A stretch of 64,000 nucleotides of DNA, taken from the NCBI GenBank assembly GCA_949825045.1, contig OX463836.1, positions 16,716,329 to 16,780,328 on the forward strand, written 5' to 3'. Each line of letters begins with the position of its first letter. Position 1 is the stretch's first letter. Made by a program: the position numbers and the translations under genes. Under the pieces are notes generated by a model. That model ran no database searches. It was not told the origin of the DNA and was given only the letters and a program-made list of their open reading frames with translations. Shown here in pieces: positions 43,117 through 54,677 of the stretch. This DNA is from Argyresthia goedartella. Its lineage: Eukaryota > Arthropoda > Insecta > Lepidoptera > Argyresthiidae.

Positions 43117-45848
43117 AGGGTGGTCCAGGCCCGTATGGCGAAAAAATCGAATTCAGGTTTCGCCACCCCCTTAATTTGCTACACCTACCTATCTACCTTT
43201 CTTATATACAAGGGGGTGCTCATCGAATAAGAAGTTTCCAGGATTTTAGGTAAAACAGGTAATTTGAGGTTCAAGTATTTTAATCAAATAAGTATACAAA
43301 ATATTTAAATGTGAACAAAATTATGGTAACAAAGCAATACATTAACATAATATTACTCGCTTTCTTTCGCAACCAAGTCTGTTAAGTCCTTTTTGGATGT
43401 TTCAGTAGAAATTATTTTTCTGTTTTGTTCGACAACGTGAAGTAAAAATTGCTTTTCTTCCTCATTCTTAGTGTTGTAATCCTCAAATAGTTTAACACTT
43501 CTCTCTGCTGTATCATTAACAACACGCAAATTTTTTACGCAGCTTTTGCCGTGAAGGTAATCAGTATTGTCATTCCAAGTCTCAGGAGGTAATTGCAAGA
43601 AAGTGTCTTTGATATCAAGAACTGAGAGCGTTTTCAACGTTCTCTGTGTTGCAAAAGCTTCTAATTTTGCCTCTGGGGAAAGTTTAGCAGAATCACCTCG
43701 TACTGAACGACTACCGCAGTCAGAATTAATTTTTTGGGCAATGGCCTGCTTCTCATCACCGGACAGCTTGTCAGAAAATAAGGCAAAGGCAACTAGTTCA
43801 TCAGACAAATACCATAAGTGACGCTCTAACACACACCTAGCTGCTATACCGATTTCGGAATCAATGGCTTCGTACAATTGTAAGCTCTTCCAAAGGAGTA
43901 AGTCATTTACTGGCGCATCTGCTGCCAAAGGCGATTCAATCCAAATTTTGGTGTAGATGAGCACACCAAAGCTAACAAATCGAACAATTTGTTTTTCTTC
44001 TCTCTTGGTAAGTTGAAATGCCTGTAAATTATTTCTAAATAGAAAAATCTTCAAAGCATACAGCAATTTCGCCATCCAACGAGCATGATGAATCGGACCT
44101 GGAGCGCGCCAATATATCTTCGCAGGTGGTTCGTTCAAAACAATCATGGTGAGCTTTATTAGCTCTTAGTAATCATCATGAACTTGTTTCTCTCCGGAAA
44201 GAGCGGTTGTGAGGGTCTCAAGAGCATTTTCAGCGAACTGTTCTGCGTTCTTGTCGAGGTCAAGACAATCGTTGTGCTCCTTCGGTAATGTTTCCCAAAT
44301 ATCGCTGAATCTTTTGAAAAGTGGGATTTGAGGAGAGCTTGATGGCCCAAAACACAGGGTGAATATTTTTGAAAGCATTATTTCAAATACGTGATGACGA
44401 CAAGCAAGCCACAAAAGATCACGTCCTGTCTTTTCTTCTAAAAGAGCGCAAGCCCCCTTTTTAGCACCGGTGTTTGAAGCAGTAGTGGCAAAACTCATAG
44501 CCCGCACTTTATTTGTGACATTCCACTGGTGCATTGTGTCAAAAACAGCATCAGACATTTGGTCCCCCGTTCCTGCAGTAAGTTTAGGTACTCCTAATAG
44601 TTTTTCACAGCCATTACCAGAGACAAGAATCGGAAGGCGCTCTACTTTCTTTTTGCTAGTTGTGTCGGGCATTAGTTTGCCGTCCCAATGAATTTCTAGT
44701 GGGGAATCAATATCAAATTTTTCTTTTATATTGGAGTTGTATTCGGTTCTCGCTTTTTTTCTTGCGCGTCGAATACTGCTGCGAGAGATTGGGAGTGAAG
44801 CAGGATTGCATCCTAGGGCAGCAGATAATGGAATTATAAGTCGCATTGCTTCTCGATCGGTGATCTTGTTACGATCAAGCGCACTGGTAACGTGTTGTGT
44901 AAATAAACCGCAAGTAGATGGCTCGACGCTACAGGAACTAGGAGCACTTCTGATCTTTTTTGGTACAGCCGCTACAAACTCATCTTTGGACTTATCTTCT
45001 AATATGTTTGCATCACTAGAAGTGCTAGTAACGCTGCACTCAAGTTCTAATTCTTGACTCGATACCACCGAAGAAGCATTACTTTTAGCAGCCATTTCTC
45101 TCAATTCTTCAGATCTTTGTTTCCGTTTTAGAGCACGTTCTTTGACCTGTTCTGATTTCTTGTCGATTGAAGTCATAATCATTTTACGTTCTCCTCTTTG
45201 ATCGACGAGAAATGCTCTGTCTTCAGCAATTTTTATCAAATTCGTAGTGCTCGCATAGGCAATATCAAAAAGTTTGTCTAGTTCTTTAGTAAACAAAGAC
45301 TCTCTTTTTCTTTGTGCTTCAGAATTTCTTCCTCTATTTTTCTTCAAAAGCAGCCAGTTCTTATGAAGCTTAACCAGTTTTTCATGCAGTGATTTTGTTG
45401 TCTGGTCGGAATTCTAGATTTGCACCATACCTCTATAACTTCTTGAATATGTAAATGCGCAGAATCTTTAACATTTTTGGATTCATTCAATATGTGGTGA
45501 TAACGGAGCAAAACTTGCCGAAGAGTAGGGAGTTGGTTAAGCCTCGTCAAAGACTCAACATCTCGAACCCCAAGTAAAAATATTTCGTTTTTTTTTGCAA
45601 ATAGATGAACACATTTTATTACACTGATTCACTTCACAGTCTACTAAATAAGTATCAATTTGTCTATAGAACTCTTAAATAGTTTGTTTTAATATATATT
45701 TACTTATTTAACACACGAAACTGACATGGACCAAAAAGAAAAACAATTAAGCACTCCTTTCTACTCGAGCTATCTCGCTGTTATTACTATGAATACATGT
45801 TACAAATTTATGGGGTGGCCAAAAAAAATTTTTTTTTGGACCACCCTA
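43117..45848 (-). mobile_element. Element 2: DNA transposon with AGGGTGGTCCA termini
   Basis: The left end AGGGTGGTCCA at 43117 is the reverse complement of the right end (TGGACCACCCT, ending 45848). Further in, both ends share GCCACCCC followed by an AATTTG motif. TA flanks both ends; no longer target duplication is apparent. The 2.7-kb element encodes one transposase-like protein on the minus strand and splits a pogo-type pseudogene. Confidence 0.82.
43353..45570 (-). pseudogene. Element 2 transposase-like protein, lightly damaged
   Basis: The frame starts near 45570 (LGVRDVESLTRLNQLP), shifts once near 45400, then runs 45347-44166: a basic coiled N-terminus, LFDIAYASTTNLIKIAEDRA, FLVDQRGERKM, DREAMRLIIPLSAALGCNP, IHWDGKLMPD, LGVPKLTAGTGDQ, SFATTASNTGAKKGAC and LLWLACRHHVFEIML. 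A single TAA at 44166-44168 interrupts it. The same frame continues 44147-43353 with the RW-like HARWMAKLLYALK, RFVSFGVLIYTKIW, ERHLWYLSDELVAFALF and NDTAERSVKLFEDYN. Order D, D-position, CxxH, RW and a late acidic helix recalls RNase H-fold (hAT-like) transposases, but no superfamily was recognised. The position expected to be Asp before TTASN is Ala. Confidence 0.75.
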
Positions 45849-46669
45849 ATGTAACTATTTCCATGTGTAAAAATATAGCCTTGTATCCAGCCAGATTTGT
45901 GACATGCAAACTGAGAGCCTGGTGGAGCACCATCCTTTAACTCTTCCTTCATATTTACTCGAGGAAAAACAAACAAGGGAGTAACAAAGGATCCCGAAGC
46001 ACTCATACAAGTTACTAACGTTATGAGGGCCCCTCGTTCAGCTGACGATATTCCACCTACTTGTTTTTGGCCCTTCAAACACAAGACTTTCTCCATTTTG
46101 TGTTGCACAACAGTCACTCCCGTCTCGTCTACATTATAGATTTGGTAGGATCGTAGTTGATGTTTGGCAGTTCTTTTTCCAGGATATCGTTGAACGCTGC
46201 AAACATGTCTTTAGTAAAACCTTTTGCACGGTTCGCCGATGTCGCCTGAGGTGTTCTAAAAGACAAATTAGGATTTCTTTTGAGAAATTTCCGCATCCAT
46301 TTTCGGTCTGCAGTCTTCCTGCTGACATTGAATTGATGTCGAATCCTATTTTTTAAAGCAAGCTGGAACGCCAAAGTACGTATATCAGAAGCTCGGAGTC
46401 CATAAAATCTACTAACCATTATCTCACAGTAATCTACGAGCTCCTTTTCCATTTCTGGGGGGAAAGGTCGGCTTGCGACCCATCTTCTGAGAGGTTAGAG
46501 GCTACTGTTCATCCTTGATTTTTGCAGTAACGTTCCAATGTTGATTTTGGAACCGATATAACTTTGGACGCTTTGAGATAGCCCATTTCTTTGTTTTTGA
46601 CAGCATTATATGATCCGCATCCCAATTCTTGCGTCTTTTTTTTTCATTCCCGCTATCGCTGGAGCTCAT

Positions 46670-47059
46670 CTGAAATTAAATTAAAACTGAAATAAACTTA
46701 TTATAGGTAAATTTGCAAGTAAAAAAGGTACCTAAATAATTGTAGGACAATTTGTGGTTTCACAATAAACAATAAAATACCTACAGTAGATACAAGACTA
46801 CAATAATTAATTCCTGCTTGTCCTGTCATTTAAATGCAAATTTAGAGCAGTCAACTGGTTTCGGTATTTTCGCTGCTCGTAATCTTTTGTTTGTTATATA
46901 AACCGCACCAACTGCGCGTCTTTTCTTTGCGATGTTTTTCTTCCATGCGCCTCGATTTGGCGTCCGCCAGCGTGATAATGGTTTTTTACATAAATGGCTA
47001 ATGAGTCATTTATAATAGAACAAAACTTTGATACCTGGAATTACTTTGTAGGATCGCAA
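46670..47059. other. AT-rich spacer between pogo-type pseudogene and LINE
   Basis: Probably the 5' part of the pogo-type element, with its outer terminal repeat not identified, followed by the 5' limit of the LINE. No coding sequence was seen. Confidence 0.5.
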
Positions 47060-48609
47060 TAAATTACTGAGCAATGTTTACTAACACTTCATGTAAATAT
47101 ACGATCTATGGTAAAAAACTTCAGCCAGATAGAATGCACTATACATAACTGTAAAAACACTATTCATATTATTGTGATTACGGAAGCTAATATAAACGAA
47201 AATTGTAAACAATTATTTCAGCTAGATAACTATAGTATGTACACAGAACTTAGAAATTATAGAAAGGGCGGTGGCATTATATTATACATACACAAAAGCA
47301 TAGAATTTTACAGGACAGACTCGTGTACCTATAATTTTGAATGCTTAAAAGGCGAAATAAAAAAATCTTATAACTACAAAATAGGAATATGTGCGGTATA
47401 TAGGCCGCCGGATAAAAATAAGACACGTTTTATTGAAGAACTTTCTATTTTAAATAAAAAATATGCAATAAAAAGCGACTACATGATTATAGGAGACATG
47501 AACATGGACACAACAAAGTATAATGAACAGAGGATGCAGTATTTAAATAAACTAAGCGAAATTGGACTTGAAAGCGGTATTACGTAATATACACGAATAG
47601 AAAAAAAGGGTGATCTTATAACGAGATCTTGTATTGATCACATCTTTATGCGTTGCGTAGGTAACCGCGACGTGAACACGACCGTTATCAATATAGCACC
47701 AGCTGATCATTGCATAACCGGTTACTTGATAAAAGACAATACGCGCCTTACCAAACCACCCCTCGTAAACAAGGTCTCAACTAAACTAAATCATCAGAAA
47801 CTAATTTCGGAACTTAAAAACACTGATTGGAGATTAGCGTTGGAAATGAAAAACCCCAACGATATTCTAAACTTTATAATCGATAAATTTAATGTAACTT
47901 ATAAAAAATGTAAGTACAAAATCAAAAATATTAGTAAAGGAAAAAGAAAAAAAATGTAAGTGGATCGACAAAAAACTAATCACTATGTGCAAGACAAGAG
48001 ATGAACTATACAAAATTTGGAAAAAGGACCAAAGCAATGCGAAAAATAGATTAATTTATAATAATTACAGGAACAAAACCTCTGCCTATACTAACTTAAT
48101 AAAAACAATTATACTATACAAGAAATAAACAATAACTTTAAAAACACAAAACAGATATGGCAAATAATAAATAAATTATGCGGTAAACTTACAAAATCGA
48201 TAGATGAAATATTATGTAAGGCTTTTAACACGAATGTCACTAATTTAACTAATAAATTTGCTGAAGAATTCAGCAATAATGTAAAAAATATATGCCTAAA
48301 TTGCAAAAGGCCACTTCTTGATAACAAAAATCATATAAATATCACGGATAGATGTATGAAAATATACAAGGCCAGTAATGAAATCACGGAAAAAATTATT
48401 AAACACATGAATTCAAAAAAGAGTCCAGGCATTGATGGCATTAGAGTATGTGATATTAAAATTATATCAAATGAGCTTGTTCCAATTATCACTCACCTGA
48501 TAAATCAGTGTATAAAAACAACTATATATCCTGACCAAATAAAAATAGGCATCATAAGACCAATATTCAAAAATGGAAGTAAAACAGATACCAACAATTA
48601 TCGACCAAT
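47060..48609 (+). pseudogene. LINE ORF2, 5' part: endonuclease to early RT (split by Gypsy-type element)
   Basis: Begins in LHVNIRSMVKNFSQ, an endonuclease start. ITEANI, a GGGIILYI block, YRPPDKNK and IIGDMNMD follow, to about 47587, then a stop. The endonuclease end (SCIDHIFMRC, APADHCITGY) lies after a break. The linker has frameshifts near 47958 and 48110-48350. RT fingers follow (NSKKSPGIDGIRVCDIKIIS, IGIIRPIFKNGSKTDTNNYR) and stop at 48609, exactly at the left CAAT of the inserted Gypsy-type element. The continuation is at 58865. Probably Jockey/CR1 group; clade not fixed. Confidence 0.85.
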
Positions 48610-50836
48610 TGTAACGGCACACGGCTAAGGTCGAGCCACCGCTATCAGTAGCTATGATCGTCTATTCTATCTATCCCAAAATGAGAGGACCCGATTCAGC
48701 TGTAAGATTTGTAAGTTAAGAATGATAAGTCTGAATTTCTCGTTCGTAGAGAAGTTCGTTAGGCGTACAATAGTCGAACGTAGTTTGGTTCAGGAAGTTA
48801 CAGTTTCAAGTTAGACAGAGAAAGCATATATGTCCGCGAGCCGGTAATTCGCATCAGTCAGCGGTGTATTGCGCCAGAACGATCGTTGTTATATTTTATG
48901 GGTGATGGCACCATCTGGTTTTTGTATATATGGGCGCTAGGAACCTTTTTTAGTGGTCGACCACAGTTTATAATATTTGTTTGTGATATCGTATAGATAT
49001 CCGTCGTAGTTTTACGACGTGAGTACTCAATGATATTTCATGTGCTCGCTAGTAGCGGCTTGTGGTGGTTCCAATTATATATTTGGTTCACGGCAATAAC
49101 GATCCGAAAAGACCGGTTTACACAATTGCGAATTGATTTTCCGAAATGGGTTCTGAACCAGCGGTTACCTCAAAAGGTCCGTAACGTTTTGAAACATTCA
49201 ACTCTGCGCAATTTGAGCTGGATGTTATCGAAACGTAAACATTATTGTTTTAGGAGATCTAACCCACACCATAGCGAAGTGCATAGTTCGATAAATACCG
49301 AACTATGAATTCCACTAGCCACAGCACGTCCTTGGCTGAGCCAAATCATATATACCGACTCAGCCTACACATTAGACCTCCAGCGAAATTTACATTTAAT
49401 TTAAAGATGCAACTTGAATCCAACCTGACCCAAGGCAATGCAAAACACCTACCCGGACCTAAACAATGAACTTTAGACTGTAAATTGATCTCTTCGCGCG
49501 TCCCCGACAACACTCAAATGTCAAAATATCAACAGGATATGTTATCTGTGTTGACACCGGTTTAACTTTGTTCTGAATTTGTTATTTCCATCCGCGGAAC
49601 CTCATCGATCAAACAGTCTCCCTATGCCCTACCAACCTAGGTTTAGCCGCAACTAAACTCCTGTCTAGCCTAGTCTAAAACCTAGTGTTATACCACGTTC
49701 ATTATCGACACCACTCGAAAATGGTTGAGTTTGATTTGAATGTGCTTGAATGTTTAATGACTGTGTATGTGGGAATTTCAAAACTCGCTACTCGAAAGGA
49801 ATGAGGAGAGGATTAGCCCGCGAATATCCTAAGAGCCAATCCAGGAACCCTATGGTGAAGGAAAAAGGAATTTAGGGTCGCTCCAAGCCCAGACTCAGAC
49901 TCAGATAATTGACTTACAAGTTCTTTTCTAACGACCCAAGGATAGTTTTGGAATTTGGGGTTGGTTGATATAAAGGTTAGGAACCGAGGTATATCTCGGC
50001 GCTTCAGACACTCACGAAAACCCACTGAAACTTCGCAATCACAATTTCGTATAGTTCTGACGCGTAACACGGCAGACAAAACTGTTTAGAACTCGTGAAA
50101 GACGACTGTCACAGTAGCTAGACGCTGAGACTGAATGCTCTCCCCTCCCACGCTCTCGTATTTATACGCCCCACATGTCTGAAAGAAAAAAAACCAGCGT
50201 CCTTTGCGAACACGCTCTGCCCAAGTTAAGCTTCTTATCACTAACTACACAGGGTCTATTTTCAACCATGCCATGCAGATCCGCCGTTCTACAAACTGTG
50301 TGTACGCATATTCAATATGATCAACCGTAGGTTATCACTCAAATCATTTGGTACTGCCGATACACAGAATCTGTTGATCGCTGACCAATAAAAGCTTGTT
50401 GCGATTAATTAAGCATTTCCCGACCGCTAGACGCGCGTAGCAAAGACCACTAGAATGATATTCAGACTAGTGGTGTCAGACTCTCCATATCATACCTCAA
50501 TCGCAATTGTATATTTGCAATCAACATAATAGCTTTCTCCGTATCGTTCCATAATAACCTTTCATTATTTAGTTATTCACAATTTATTCAACGCGCAGCC
50601 AACTCGGCTCTGATTCCTACACATCTCGCAGGAATGCGACAAAAAAATCTGACCTGTAAACTTCCTGGAACCGTCCCACGCGTCGGCTCTGTTTTTTTTG
50701 CTAACTTGCCACTGAGCTACGCAAAACCCCCAAACGTTATCTGAACCGATTCGTATTCAAAACAGCGCGGCGTTGGGCTAGCCCTCTATCACGCAGAATG
50801 AAGTATCAAATGTACCGACTCTCGTGTACCATTACA
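48610..50836 (-). repeat. 3' LTR of Gypsy-type element
   Basis: 2227 bp, near-identical to 56635-58860. It contains the same TATA-like sequence (50159-50166). LTRs this long are unusual for Gypsy-type elements, whose LTRs are commonly a few hundred bases. Confidence 0.95.
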
Positions 50837-51217
50837 GCCCCCTCCCAGACCTTGAGACACTGTTTATCTCAGTTAACATGGCGCAAGGATCTCATTACCA
50901 CTATGCCACCCATGCTTTGTCCATATCTACTCTATATGTACGGACATCTCAAATCACGTACACAGACCGATGAATCTGTCAATTATGTGTATAATATTTA
51001 CACAACTCGATTGAGTTCTCTCCTGTCTTATCTTATTTATCTATCTAACTATACAACCTCGCTTACCCGCAACTTATCCTAATTCGTATTACTATATATA
51101 TACAATTTTTTTGTTTTTTTTTTTTTTGTTTCCAAACCATGCGAGATCCTTAAGTCTACAAAGTAGTTATTCAAATTTACAGCTTACAGCTTAATTATAT
51201 AACTTTTATACACTATC

Positions 51218-54200
51218 TTATTTATCTACGCCCTTATTCGTCCTCACATAATACCTGGCTATATTTATAGTATTGAAGTTACCCAATATCTCATTTGAAC
51301 CCGGATCTACTAAAGTATAACAGTTAGGATATACCACTGCCGAAATAACATAAGGCCCTTTATACAACAATGAAAATTTCCGCATGATTTTATGTTCTTT
51401 ATTTGAACGCACAAAAGTCTTAAGTTTCACATAATCACCTATACGATAGACTTCTAACTTATGCCGTTTGTCTGCCTGTCGCTTACGTCGTTCACTAGAA
51501 CTTTTAGAGTTTTCTATCGCTACATTCCGCACCTGTTCCGTATCTCGCACACTATGACCTAATAACCATTCATCGCCTAATTCCTTGTCAATAGTTAACG
51601 GTTCCCGCCTACCAAACGCTAACTCATTAGGCGCAAAGCCTGTGCTTGTGTGTTCGATGTTATTATAGCAATTTTGAATGTCCGGTAACACGTCGACCCA
51701 ACTACGATTACTTCCGCCGCAACAAGTCGATCAGTCGACCTAGCTCGCGATTCACTCTTTCTACGCTATTAGAATTTGGACAATACACCGACGTATGAGT
51801 GACCCGAATCCCCAGCTGTTTGAGTCCAAATTCCCAAACTTTCGATATGAACTGTGGTCCTGAGTCCGTAATTATAGTTTCGATAGGTATTTCCCTATGA
51901 AATCTCTTTGTACAAGCGAGCACGCTCCTACCTGTCGCTTTTCGCATTGGATATAATTTTATTACTTTACTGTACACGTCTTGAATCACATATATATATT
52001 GATATCCGAATTTACCTACGGGCAATGGCCCATAAAGGTCCGAGAAAACTTTCTCACCCAACCTTTCCGCCAACACCGGTGTACAAGGACCAACGGTATT
52101 GTTAGTACTTGGTTTGACCTTTTGACATATGTCACAACTTCTTATCACCGCGCTAATCACCCTACTCATATGAAGAAAATAATATCTGTCCTTCATCAGT
52201 GCTCATATTTTATATCTGCCGTAGTGACCTATTTCTTCATGTATGTGTAAAATTAGTTCCTCCTGTAGTGATTTCGGAATTACTAGCAACTGTACGTTCC
52301 GCTTCGGCACGTGAAAATATAACGTATCACCTACTAGCTTATAATTATCAAAACCTCTTGTCCCCGTATCTACGACACTACGTCTGATACAACCACTAAT
52401 TCGATTTAACCGCTCATCTTCGCTTTGTAATCTCGCAATGTCCCGTAAACTCGAAATAACACTTGCGGTATTCGATGCCTGAAACCAGAATATCCCCGGC
52501 TGAACATTTGTACTGTCAATCATACCTCCAGGTCCCGCTATTTGCCTGCTTAGCGTGTCGGCAATTTGATTATCAGTCCCTCGCACAAATTCTATGTCGT
52601 AATCGAATTGTTCTAAAAACATAACCCACCTAGTTACGCGTGCCCCCAATAAAGTCCACGACTTAATGAACGTCAAACTTTTATGATCAGTTCTAATAAT
52701 AACTTTTTCTCCCCGCAAATATATCTCAAATCGCTTTAGAGTGTATATAACTGCATACATTTCCTGTTCACTGATAGCCCATCTAGTCTGGGCCCCCTTA
52801 AATGCCTGCGAACAGAACCCTATAATTCGTTCCTGGCCCGAATCATCTAATTGATAAACATAGCCCCCAATTCCTATAGCGCTGGCGTCACATTGAACAT
52901 AATATGTTTTTCCCGCCAATGGCTGACTCAAAATTATACTTTCTAAGAATTGTTTTTTTATCTCGTCAAAGGCACTTTGCATCTGCGCACTCCAGACGAA
53001 CTTAACTCCAGACCGTAATAAATTGTACAAGGGCTGTGTTAACGTTCCAAATTTTTTTTATAAACCTCCTAAAGTAATTTATGAACCCCAAAAACGCCCT
53101 CAATTGCCTGACAGTTCTGGGTGACGGATATAATTTAAGTGTTTCAATTTTGTCCGGGTCCATTTGCAAACCTTGTGTAGACAAAATATGCCCCAATAAC
53201 TTGACCTTTTTTTGTGCGAACTCGCATTTTTTTAGTTTGCATGTGAAGCCCGCGTCTTTCAATTTACTCAGAACCGTGTCCACTTGAGACAAATGCTGTT
53301 CGAAGTCACCCTCAGTTAAAATTGCCAAATCGTCAACAAAATTTAAACAATATGACCTAACCTCTGGCCCTAAAATTAAATCCATCGCCCTCGAAAATGA
53401 ACCCACACTGGTTTTCAACCCCTGAGGTAAAACGTTGTAAACATAACTTCTGCCTTGATATACAAAACCCGTGTATCGTTTAGATTCGTCTGATAATGGT
53501 ATAGAAAAATACGCATCTTTGATATCAATAACCCCTATGTAGTTTATCCGGCGCCCAGATTGCAATATCTCACTCATTAAAGGTGTGGTTTCAACCTCCC
53601 CAACCATTCCCGTGTTTAATTGTCGTGCATCTAGCAGTATACGGACCTCTCCTGATTTCTTTAGTGTACAAGTCAATGGACTGCTGAAATCCGTAGATTG
53701 CCTGCTAATAATACCTATTCGTTCCATTTCTTCCAATCGTTTTGTTACTTTATCGCGATATGCGAACGGTATGGGATAGCTTCGTTTTACGAAAGGCGTT
53801 TCATCTCTCATTTTTATCTCATATATATATTTATTTGTCCGACCTACCCTATCGCTAAACAACTCTGCATGTTTATTTAACATCGGCAATAACCTTGTTT
53901 TGTGTTCAACAGGTATTGATGAATTATTCACATATTCCTCTATCCTATTTCTACTGGTATCTTGGTTCTGTACTTCCATTGTACAACAGCAAGAATCCTG
54001 ATTAGGGCTAGTACCTAATGGTATTTCACACATCCGCCCGGCGCTTCGTATAATTAGCCTCTTATTACCCTCACACATTAAACTGGCTCGCGTCTGTTGT
54101 ATAAAATCAAACCCCAAAATTAAATCTTTAGGCAACCTTGTTAATACTAGCATTGGAGTATCGATAACGCATTCACCTATTGTTAATGGTAACGTAACTA

Positions 54201-54513
54201 ACTTATCAACCTTTTCCTTACTGACTCCAAACGCACCTGTGATTCTCAAACTTGGAATCGGTATTTCCGTCGGTTTTCCCAATTGTCTGCATACTTCATC
54301 GTACACTCTCCGACTAATTATACTGATTTCGCTGCCCGAATCAATCAAGCTCCTTACAACAATATTCCCAATACGCACATCTATCTCAGGTAATGTCAAT
54401 GTATTACATAAATCGCGCCCACACTCAGTCGAATCGTCGTCTCTGAATATCGTATGTAAACGTATGTCATTTCGATCTCTACAATTCGATCTAGATTTTT
54501 CATCTAAACACAC
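51218..54513 (-). pseudogene. pol: Gypsy-type Pol: protease, RT, RNase H, integrase; several breaks
   Basis: 54513-53002 holds the protease (VVRSLIDSGSEISIISR) and reverse transcriptase (GVIDIKDAYFSIPLSDES, VLPQGLKTSVGSFSRAMDL, catalytic FVDDLAIL). A frameshift near 53040 leads to RNase H (YYVQCDASAIGIGGYVYQ, SEQEMYAVIYTLKRFEIYL, RTDHKSLTFIK; 53030-52203). After a TAA at about 52203 the integrase continues in the same frame (CDICQKVKPS, core Asp in VFSDLYGPLP and IITDSGPQFI, Glu in NSVERVNRELGRL; 52196-51708). After another one-base shift near 51700 comes the C-terminal part with GDYVKLKTFVRSNKEHK and KFSLLYKGPYVIS. No env-like frame was seen between pol and the 3' LTR. Confidence 0.92.
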
Positions 54514-54677
54514 GGCATATCCATGCGCTTTATGCGCTTATAGTTGAATAAATTCATTCACACCCACGTTCGAATCCAAATTACACAAATCATACAGTCT
54601 ATGCTTTTTCCCAATTTGATCGGCTGTCCACCCGAACCGTAATAAATATCTGAGCGCGAACGACCCGCGCGAGTCCA

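Larger units (their letters stand above)
42079..46669 (-). pseudogene. Second pogo-type transposase, PHD-like finger at C-terminus, interrupted by element 2
   Basis: ATG at 46669 (MSSSDSGNEKKRRKNWD) follows a TTTAATTTCAG acceptor-like sequence. A frameshifted psq HTH follows (KNKEMGYLKASKV, PKSTLERYCKNQG), then a CENP-B-like HTH (RKWMRKFLKRNPNLSFRTPQ; 46452-46129) and the start of the DDE domain (QVGGISSAERGALITLVTCM, HKSGWIQGYIF; 46117-45850). Element 2 then intervenes. The protein resumes at 43115 with HMVKNHQGRIVTAYQVSALV and GFRKTRIFPFDRNIFRDSDF, a low-complexity linker, and a cysteine finger (CIYCCNPYSNDV, EEWIQCTKC, WCHELC, FVCGICISG) of PHD type. The DDE middle is missing, so more than the insertion has occurred. 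Confidence 0.82.

Noticed and set aside
43116..45849. TTAGGG/CCCTAA at element 2 ends as telomeric sequence
   Set aside because: Each is a single hexamer formed by the TIR next to T or A, with no tandem telomere repeat.
49030..49308. 92-codon plus-strand frame in both Gypsy-type LTRs (also 57055-57333)
   Set aside because: Runs against the element coding strand, and there is no recognisable domain beyond a hydrophobic start.
50837..51217. Possible env gene between Gypsy-type pol and 3' LTR
   Set aside because: Less than 400 bases, with no frame having a signal peptide, membrane anchor or furin-like site.
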